This document shows, one piece after another, positions 56,504 to 64,000 of a DNA stretch of 64,000 bases. The position numbers and the translations under genes were made by a program. Below the pieces are notes generated by a model. It ran no database searches. It was not told the DNA's origin and saw only the letters and a list, made by a program, of their open reading frames with translations. Position 1 is the first letter of the stretch. Each line of letters starts with the position of its first letter. Origin of the DNA: Linnemannia schmuckeri (taxonomy: Eukaryota; Mortierellomycota; Mortierellomycetes; Mortierellales; Mortierellaceae); assembly GCA_029449235.1 (NCBI GenBank), contig JANATG010000011.1:1580001-1644000 (forward strand), read 5' to 3'.

Positions 56504-57780
56504 GATAGAAATCGAAGGAGAGTATGAGGTCTCGTGAGACGAGTAGTGAAGAAAAAAGACGGGGGAGGGGGGGGGGGGGGTTCGAAGTGCAAAGTGAAGG
56601 GGAGGGGACGTAAAATCGACGTATTGTTGAAGCCGAGTATTTATGGTCCCTTGGTCCTTGCAGGAGCAACAGTCGTTTTGCCTTTTTGTTCAGATACCGC
56701 GGATGAGAAACGGGCTCGCCTAACGGGCGCCGCCGCAGAGGAATCTACACGAATTTTTTTTTGTCGTTCTCTGTTTGCACTGCCAAATTATTCTATGAGC
56801 AGCGTAGACGAAAGTGGGCGCGCCGATCAGAATAAACCAGAGACGGATCTACTTTGGTACGCTTCAAGAATCAGAACAGACAAAAGTAGCGGCATTTCCT
56901 TCCTTCCCAGCCCCTTGTTTGTTCATATCACCTTCCACGAAGAATTTGAACCTGTGTGCTTTCCTTTGGGCCTGGACTGGACTTGGCAGCACATCAACGT
57001 CGTCATTCGGAACCCTGTTCAGTTTAATTCAACGTTGATTTTGAGAGCAATCTTTATCTTTGCAGTACACCCTGTGCCTTGTTTTTTTGTTTGCTGCTTG
57101 TTTTTTTGACAATAGTTCATGTGCATTGTGCAAGGACCTTTTCGCCCTTTAACAAACGGAGGACATGCTTATGTTGCCACTCATTTCCTTACCATACCTC
57201 AAAGCGCTATCCAAACGCATGCTTACAGCAAACCATTGTCTGCCTTCTTCCTTTTCCCTTCCTCGACATCTGGGTGCCTGGATCCAAACTTTTGGCAGTG
57301 AATTCCAGTGAGCTATAAATTTTCCTCTCCGATAGGGGCTTGCTCGTGCCTTTTTTTTATTTATTTTTTGTCTTGATCACTTCATTCATATCAACGTTTC
57401 TGAGCAGCCCCACATGGAAGGGACACGCTTGCTTAACATGAAAACAAAGTCCGTTATTTTTTTCTCAGACATAAGCAATACCATGCTGCTGCTCTCAAGG
57501 AATGTCTGCTCACTGGTAGGGTGGATGACCTTTGGCAGAGGAGTACGCCGTTGCTTTCGTTGTTTCGCTCGCCATTTCAAAATTTTCAATCCACAGCGCA
57601 GACTCGATCACTCTCAGCCCCTCCCCTCACTTTTCACCCCTACTTATCACTCAGGCAACAAACACGTAACGACAACGGGATACGAGAACTGCGTATTGTT
57701 CGCCTACGTCTCTATGCCCATGCTGGAAGTGTATTAAGAGTATAGAAAGTGATGTACTGTACAATGGCAATAATCGACAA
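56504..57780. other. Spacer between relic B and the intact gene
   Basis: Holds a G-rich run (56561-56580) and unremarkable AT/CT-rich sequence. A 191-codon plus-strand open frame (56534-57109) has no conserved pattern and is not called. A TGTACTGTAC motif lies near 57747. Confidence 0.55.
56561..56580. repeat. G-rich run
   Basis: Five G, one A, then 14 G on plus, about 60 bp upstream of the relic B start. Confidence 0.9.
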
Positions 57781-59046
57781 CTAATCGACCCTGCTGATAG
57801 AATGAGGGTTATGGGTTACAACATCCAATCCGTCCCCAAACAGGCTATCCTCCCCTTCTCCTTCTACTCGGCGTTGTGGCTGCCCCCTTTCAAATTCATT
57901 CAAGTCCGAGGTAGAGACATTTTTCGAACTCAAAGAAATGGTCGATCCTGCTCTTGAAGGCACCCATTCATCCTTAGGACCATCAATCTCGATATCTGGT
58001 GGCAACAGTGTTGTTGCCATGTCGCCCAGGCGGGGTGTCCGAGAAGCCGCCGCCGCCGCTGCTGCCTGTGCTGCTGAGGTGGGGACAATGGTAGGTCGAA
58101 TCGAGACCATGGGTGTCCCGGATGTCATTAGTAGTGCGCCCGCAGAATCCCAGTTTTGGTAGAGGTAATGCTGGTCAGTGATCGAGTGTGGGTGTGATGG
58201 ATCCACGGCGGTGGTGGTTGTTGTAGGGTATGCGGCGTATGACCGGTTCATGTACAGGGGCGCCAGCTCCGCTTGATAAGGTGCATGTGACAGCTTGTCC
58301 TCCTGGAGATATGATCGATCCAAGTTCAATGGCCGCTCCTGTGGATGGTGCTGATGAAGGCGATGATTGTATTCGTTCCGTTGATCGATACTCTCTGTTA
58401 ACAGACGAAGCTGTTCCGTCAGTTGATCCTTCTGCTCCTTGCGCTTTCGACTGCCACCGAGATGAGTATATTTGGCGATCAGAAACCCTGCGACCAGGCC
58501 GATGATCAGTGCTCCGAGAAAGGCGAATGTGAAAACAACGGCTGTCATGGGCCCAGAGATGACGGATCCCGAGATTCCTGGTGCTGTTCCTGCTGCTGCT
58601 GATGATGAGGTAGTTGTCGAGAGAGCGTTGCGGAACGAGGTGGGCGCGCCTGGCCGAAGAGTAACACCCCCATTGTCTGCCGCAGATGATGGTGATCTTG
58701 TTTGTTGTTGGCTGGATGTTATCGTTTGCTGTGGCCTTTCGCCTTGCGAGGTTGTAGTTGCAGAGTCAGAACTGAATTGTGTTGATGGCAGTTTAGCCGG
58801 TTCAAGACTATCTCCTCCTCCACTACCTCCACCACCTCCGGTGGGTAGAGTAGGTTTTGTTGGAATGATTGGTTTGCTGGGGTTTGTGAAATAGGTGGGT
58901 TGGGAGTCATCAGGATTGGGTACGATCGCCGGAGGATAGGGCACGATCACCGGAGGATAGGGTAGTGCTTCATCTGGAATTGGCGGAGGCGTTGGACGTG
59001 AGTCTGGAGGTGAAGATTCATAGACGACTGTTGGTTGGTCCGACAT
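57781..59046 (-). CDS. Single-span membrane protein, intact member of tandem family
   Basis: Single exon, 421 residues, no named family recognised. The N-terminus (1-160) is Pro/Ser/Thr-rich with a tandem YPPVIVP-YPPAIVP repeat (~30-43), a Gly/Ser spacer, and the conserved GGVTLRPGAPTSFR before the helix. The membrane span is ~168-190 (AVVFTFAFLGALIIGLVAGF), then KYTHLGGSRKRKEQKD, so the C-terminus should be cytosolic. A short coiled coil follows (LTEQLRLLTESIDQRN, ~209-224), then YLQEDKLSHA, HYLYQNWDSAG, an Ala run, LPPDIEIDGPKDEW, and the C-terminal SDLNEFERGQPQ with EDSLFGDG. No cleavable signal peptide. The same block order, on the same strand, occurs in three broken loci around it and partly in the gene at 48363. 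Intactness among decaying neighbours suggests it is under selection. Function unknown. Confidence 0.85.
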   Translation of the reverse strand: MSDQPTVVYESSPPDSRPTPPPIPDEALPYPPVIVPYPPAIVPNPDDSQPTYFTNPSKPIIPTKPTLPTGGGGGSGGGDSLEPAKLPSTQFSSDSATTTSQGERPQQTITSSQQQTRSPSSAADNGGVTLRPGAPTSFRNALSTTTSSSAAAGTAPGISGSVISGPMTAVVFTFAFLGALIIGLVAGFLIAKYTHLGGSRKRKEQKDQLTEQLRLLTESIDQRNEYNHRLHQHHPQERPLNLDRSYLQEDKLSHAPYQAELAPLYMNRSYAAYPTTTTTAVDPSHPHSITDQHYLYQNWDSAGALLMTSGTPMVSIRPTIVPTSAAQAAAAAAASRTPRLGDMATTLLPPDIEIDGPKDEWVPSRAGSTISLSSKNVSTSDLNEFERGQPQRRVEGEGEDSLFGDGLDVVTHNPHSISRVD

Positions 59047-60725
59047 GGTGATTTGTTTATGGCAGAAAACGTTAAGAGGAAAGAACGAGAGTACGAGAGA
59101 GAGAGAAAAAAGAGGGCCAGAGATAATGGTTGTTGAAGTCTAGTAAAGAGGATGAGGAAATGAAGAGGAAAAGGAAGAAAATGAAAGGAAATGAAAACAA
59201 ATGAAAAATGAAAAATAAAAATTGAAGTGATCAAGAGTGTGAGAGAGAGAAGAGAGAAGAGAGAGAAAAAAGTAGCTGCTCATGGGTACCCATGCAATAT
59301 GTCTTTTTTTGTACCCCGCCGCTTTACAAAAGGTTGGTATTCCGCGGGACCAATACACTGTCAAAAAACATCTCGGTTCCTGGATTTACTCTCAGTAAGA
59401 CGAATTAGCTTTCTTTCACCCCGTCAGAGGCGAAAAACTAGCGTTGGCTGCCCGAAGAAGAGACTCGCTCAATCGTACCATTTCAGCATTCTCATAGAAA
59501 CATTCTTAGTGAAAAGCTAAATAGTCCCACTGCGGTGGCATTGAAGAGGATGAACAGAAGGTAAATAAAATAACCTTTCTCGAGTCGTCCCCATCGAAGC
59601 CGACTCAATTTATCCTCTTTTTTCTGAGTAGAGCAAAATTTTCTTTATTTTGAGAGCAGTAAGGAAGAAATGGGTGGTGGACATCACCTTACCCAGGAAC
59701 GCAACCATTTTTTTTTTTTTTTTGCACAACTCACTCGCCGATCCATTCCAAGCCCCCTCCTTTCTCCTTACTGCTTCTTCTGAAAATTCGTATTCTCATG
59801 CCATAGGAACACACACATGGTGTACACGTGTACTCATCTATCGATATCTCCTACGAAATATGCTGTGCAAGCGATCTGCAAAAAAAGAAAACGAGTCTCT
59901 GGGCTAGTTTCTGGCATGCGCAGCCAAATCCAGTGAACACTTGTCTGCTTTCGTTACCGCTTCCACTGTCGACTTGTAATCCCATCATCCTCTCAGCCTG
60001 TGCAAATTCTGATCATAAAAGTTAATTGATCGCGCACGTCAAACACATTCATTTTTCGGGCCCATGCAGTCGGCGCTTTAGAGTCCATTGGGTGTTCATC
60101 GTGGCGTAAAAAATTCAACCCTCCTTCACTTTCTCTCCTTCAACGTCTCTCCCTCTCTCCATTCCCTTCATTTAATCCTGCATCTCCTGTGCGACCACAA
60201 TGGGCTGGAGGGGGGGTGTTTTGTGTACGCCAATGCACTCCATCGCAATTAGCATTTAACGCGTTCATTTAAACTTTCTGTTCCCTTCCCCTCCCTCCTT
60301 TCCCACATTTTCATGCAACAGATCGAAAAATACAAGATATTTTTAATATTCACGCATTAAAAAAACGCTTAATTATGTCACCTGCGACAAAATGGTCTAT
60401 GGAGATGCAGGTATAGGAATGTGGGCTGTAGGGTTAAGGTATATGGTGAATGAAAGATCGTGAAAAAGTGATAAAGGAGGAGGGAAATCGTGCGGTAGTT
60501 GAGAGAAATTATTTCTTGAAATGGGGAGATCGAATGCAATTGCTAAACAGTCGAGTTGGGCGCAAAATGTGAAAGCGCGGATGAAATGCAAATGAAAAAA
60601 GAATAAAGAATACAAAAAAAGTGGAAACAAAAAGTAAACGGAAAAAAAAAAAATTATAAGTAGGCAAACGGAGAAGACTAGCTGACGACGCTGTTGTTGC
60701 TGTTAATTACGTGTGAGTTATGGCT
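59047..60725. other. Spacer between the intact gene and relic D
   Basis: Pyrimidine-rich on the minus strand just upstream of 59046, otherwise mixed sequence with short A/T runs. No coding or RNA feature recognised. Confidence 0.6.
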
Positions 60726-61690
60726 CTAAATGCCAATATCGAACAAACTATCCTCCCCCTGACCCTCCCCTTGAATCTGAGGACATCTCCTCTCAAACTT
60801 GTTCAGATCAGAAGCACTTCCATTTGACGACGATGACGATGCAGTCGCCCCGTCGATGTAAGCGTTGGACCATTCGCCATTGGGACCATCAATCTTCACA
60901 TCGGGAGGAAGTTGCGTTGGCGGCATGTTGATGACACGAGGTTGTGGGAGGGTCGAGGAGACAAGCGGAGTGCCACTGCTGTCAAAGGAAGTTGCCCAGT
61001 CTTGACAGTACGTCTGATCAGGGACAGATTGAGAGTGAAGGCCACTCTGGTTACGGTACCAAGCTGGCAGAAAGTCGGCCTGGTTTGCGGTCGGTTGGAT
61101 GTTCTTTTCTTCTCGGTACAGGAGATCATTGCGTTGGCCAATGGTGTCGGCGAGGTTATGAAGTTGTTCAGTGAGTTCTGCTTACATCTTCTTGTGTTCT
61201 TTCCGACGACCGAAGCGTGTATAGTTCATGATGAGGACACCAGCAACAAGGCCAATGACCAGATTTCCGATAAGGGCCAATGCGAGCAAAACGCCGCTCA
61301 TCGAACTTGAGACAAGTGTGTAAGAATCCCCTGATCCCAAGATATTGACGAAGGAGTTGGGGTTGAAGAAATGGTTCTGCGAAAGGATGTTGCGACACCA
61401 GGTGGGAGGGTTACGCCGGCAGATCCTCCAGCAGTGGTTTTAGTGGTAGTAGGAATGACATCATTCTTAGTTGTCGCTGGAGGAGAAGGACTGACGGTCT
61501 CGCCGTCGGTAGTAGTTCTTGGTGACTCAGCTGGGACGACCTGACTGAAAATTGTGGTTGTGGTTGTGGTTGTACTTGGGTTGGTCGTGGTCGTGATCAT
61601 AGTTGTGGACGTAATTGTAGTTATAATTGGAGGGATAGGCCGAATTTCTGGCGGAATAACATAGGTGGAATCTGGATGATCGTCCGACAT
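60726..61690 (-). pseudogene. Relic D of the single-span membrane protein family
   Basis: The start codon region is intact (MSDDHPDSTYVIPPE, parallel to MSDQPTVVYESSPP of the intact gene). A Thr-rich N-terminus and GVTLPPGVATSFRRT follow. A frameshift near 61340 moves the frame before the membrane helix, VLLALALIGNLVIGLVAGVL, then MNYTRFGRRKEHKKM and an in-frame TAA. The reading then resumes AELTEQLHNLADTIGQRN, TYCQDWATSFDSSG, INMPPTQLPPDVKIDGPNGE, SASDLNKFERRCPQ and EDSLFDIGI, ending at TAG 60728-60726. One frameshift and one nonsense codon break an otherwise well-preserved gene, so decay looks recent. Translation of the first part alone would give a protein without a membrane span. Confidence 0.8.
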
Positions 61691-61885
61691 AGTGAGAGTG
61701 TATAGGTGAAATGAACGGGTGAGAGAGAGAGGAAATGAGTGTCGTTACAAAAACATATCGTTGGTAGCAATGAAGAAGGGTGAGATGATTGGGAGAAAGT
61801 AGATGATGAAGTAAGATCGCCGCCGAAAAATTTAAAGAGCTAGGTTGGAAGACGATTACTATTTATTCGAATTCTTGTTTGCTTC

Positions 61886-61932
<47 letters not shown>

Positions 61933-62210
61933 GACTACGTTTTCCGCTGCATTCGCTCATGGGTTGTTCAGGGGTAGTTATCTCGCATCTGAAATCAACA
62001 ACCGTGTGCAACCATGCTAGTTCATTTAGGTCACGTTTTTTTTATTTTATCACACGCCGCATGCGTAGTGGGTGCATACGTATCCTCCTCACTCGCTCCA
62101 CACCATACCCTCATACATGGACCCCCTATTTCCTCCTTTTTGGTGTTTTTGAATTCCCTCCACATTCACATTCACTTTTTACATCACATTCAACAAGCAG
62201 TAATTCAGGA
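61691..62210. promoter_or_regulatory. Upstream region shared by relic D and USP16
   Basis: 520 bp between divergent starts. T43 on the USP16 strand at 61889-61931, then a pyrimidine-rich leader to the ATG. No clear TATA box. Confidence 0.5.
61889..61931. repeat. Poly(T) tract, 43 bp
   Basis: Longest homopolymer in the window, T on the USP16 coding strand, 280 bp before its ATG. Confidence 0.9.
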
Positions 62211-63959
62211 ATGGCAGGAAAGAAGAAAAAGTTAGGAAAAAAGCCAAAAGGACCCAACAAGGGACCAGCAGGACAAGGACAGAATGGTGGCGACGATGTC
62301 TCAGCCATGGGTAACAACACAAGCGACAAATGCACTTGCAGCGCACCAGATAGCCGATAACTCAAAGGGAATAAGTCAAACTCTGCCAGTGCAAGAAAAG
62401 TACTGACCTTTTTGTTTCGTTTATGCTACTCGCATAATAAATTGATTAGACGATGTCATTTTGGCTCAAGTGATTGCAGGGTCCAAGGAGGAGGCCAATA
62501 ACGCCGGTATCGCTTCGCTGGAAGAATCCGTTTTGTCAAAAGCAATTGCTGCCTCATTGCAGTCAGCCAACGCCAACAACACCAACAACAACACGCCAAC
62601 TCCTACCACCGCACACGACGGAACAGCAGGAGACATCGACACGGCACCCAAACCACCAACCGAGGAAGAAAATAACGACACTCTGCTCAAGGACACTCTT
62701 GGAGACGACGACGATCAAGCTCAATTCGCAGCGGGGATCGAAAAGTGCCCACACCTCAAGGAAGCCGTCAAGTTGCCCAGGATCCGAAAAACCTTGACTG
62801 CAACTCACCCTGTACCTGCAGACTTGGACCACTGCCATGGATGTCGGGATCAGCACACCAAGCTGACGAATATTGCTCAACAGTTGGGGGTATCTCTTTC
62901 GCTCTTGGCTTTGTCAGGCCCAATTGATGATTTGTTGGAACCCATGCCGTTAGACGCCCTGTCTCTCTGTCTTACGTGCTCAGAGATTAATTGTGGAAGG
63001 TTGTTTCAAAAGCATGCCCTTAAGCACCATGACAAGGTTACGAATAATCATCCTTTGGTCATGAACCTTGGGTCCATGGACGTCTGGTAAGCGCCTATTA
63101 TGTTTTATCCTAGCTCTAGTTAATTTCTGTAGATTTGTGTATTGACAGTCAAATGTGTAATTGTCATGCGATGTAGGTGCTACGAGTGCGACGACCAGGT
63201 GGTAACATCCAAGGACAAGAACCCAATACTCCAGGAGTGTCAAACTCTCCTTGCCAGGACCCTCCAAGCAAAACAAGCAAAAGCCAGAGGTACGTGTGTT
63301 TCATCTTCGGCGCCTATGGCGTGGGAAACTTTAAGTCGGACTGCAATGCGCTGGTTGTATGGCTTGAATCAATAACTAAACGTGACAATGTTCACTGCTT
63401 ACTAGAGGGTCTGCTCGCACAATCCAGGAAAGGGAAGGGCAACAAAGACAGCAAGATCAAGGTTTATGCGCCAGGACTCCAGAATCTCGGCAACACCTGC
63501 TTCTTCAATTCAGTCATCCAGGTCTTGGTTGAAACAAAGTCCCTCCGCGAGATCCTTTCTGATAGTAACCACGCTTCCAATTCTATTTCTGCAACCACAA
63601 GAACAGGACTTGGACCTTTAACGACGACTTTCAAGGACTTTTTGTTTACAATGTGGAAACAACAGGGCGGGACCGTAACCCCTCGAGATTTGTTCACACA
63701 GATTGCCAAGAAGTGGAAGATTTTCCGCGGGTTCCGAGAGCAGGATAGTCAAGAGTTGATGCGGCATTTACTGGAGGGTATTCGACAGGAGGAGGCAGAC
63801 TTGATTAAGAAGCGACTTGCGGAGGAAGAGCAGCAACAGCAGAAGCAGGCTGGTGGAGATACGAAGGAAGTGACATCGCCACCAAAGTATGTCCCTTTCA
63901 TCGATACTTGTTTCTCTGGAAAGCTCGTCAGTGTCATCGTCTGTGATGCGTGCAAGAAG
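62211..63959 (+). CDS. USP16: USP16/USP45-type ubiquitin carboxyl-terminal hydrolase, 3' part beyond window
   Basis: Four exons visible (62211-62310, 62450-63086, 63177-63289, 63406-63959), then an intron starting GTACAG at 63960, giving 468 residues so far. The N-terminus is a Lys/Gly-rich basic tag (MAGKKKKLGKKPKGPNKG). A ZnF-UBP domain follows: KCPHLKEAV, CHGC, LCLTCSEINCGR, KHALKHH, HPLVMNLGSMDVWCYECDD, which binds the free ubiquitin C-terminus. The peptidase starts with LQNLGNTCFFNSVIQVL, carrying the catalytic Cys, then FREQDSQELMRHLLEGI (QQDSQE block) and FIDTCFSGKLVSVIVC with the first zinc CxxC (VCDAC). The His box is beyond the edge. Human USP16 and USP45 share this ZnF-UBP then USP order; USP16 deubiquitinates histone H2A. 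Both Trp- and Gly-codon splices fit exactly. Family certain; choice between USP16 and USP45 is not. Confidence 0.92.
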
Positions 63960-64000
63960 GTACAGAGTTCTTGTTCACATCCTTTTTCACTGAAATGCCT

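Noticed and set aside
56534..57109. 191-codon plus-strand open frame
   Set aside because: It begins in a G-run and then changes composition several times, with no conserved pattern.

Overview
This window looks like nuclear DNA of an early-diverging filamentous fungus, most likely Mortierellomycotina (Mortierella/Linnemannia-like). The reasons are intron-rich genes with short GT-AG introns, long poly(dA:dT) and pyrimidine tracts before genes, transcription factors swollen by poly-Asn and poly-Gln, and animal-like splicing genes (a GEMIN6 homologue, CCDC130/SAF4) that budding yeasts lack or have reduced. The placement is inferred from gene content, not from a marker gene.

Layout, left to right. 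1-2466 (-): a disordered Ser/Thr/Asn-rich protein, cut by the window edge. 3972-5957 (-): a bZIP regulator with a DUF3425-like C-terminus. 7597-9237 (-): an unrecognised low-complexity protein. 10803-11963 (-): RPC17/RPC9, an RNA polymerase III subunit. 12339-14486 (-): a PLP-dependent HisC/CobD-type aminotransferase. 16605-18915 (+): GDP-mannose pyrophosphorylase, with one GC-AG intron. 20738-23537 (+): a SNX41/ATG20-type sorting nexin, convergent with 23748-25721 (-), a protein with two BTB domains. A 4.8-kb gene-poor stretch follows; it holds a perfect 22-bp hairpin and a decayed coding fragment. 30510-35322 (+): a 1448-residue Zn2Cys6 regulator. 35588-38130 (-): a PNS1/choline-transporter-like protein.

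The middle right holds two functionally matched divergent pairs. GEMIN6 (39031-40291, -) and SAF4 (40538-42010, +) both act in spliceosome assembly or function and share a 246-bp promoter. HDDC2-type nucleotidase (42175-43660, -) and AMP deaminase (44612-48100, +) both act on nucleoside monophosphates and share about 950 bp.

From 48.3 to 61.7 kb the window carries five same-strand members of a single-span membrane protein family that I cannot match to a named family. Each has a low-complexity N-terminal domain, one membrane helix, a basic stop-transfer segment, and a cytosolic tail ending in a shared DLN-x-FER...PQ...SLF signature. Two members are intact (48363-50345 and 57781-59046). Three are broken by stops and frameshifts (53740, 55230 and 60726). 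A fragment of an unrelated gene is joined to the upstream end of one relic. This birth-and-death cluster is the best candidate for an undescribed system here. The window ends inside a USP16/45-type deubiquitinase (62211 onward, +).

Exon boundaries were placed by hand from splice motifs, reading-frame continuity and remembered family conservation. No database search was run.
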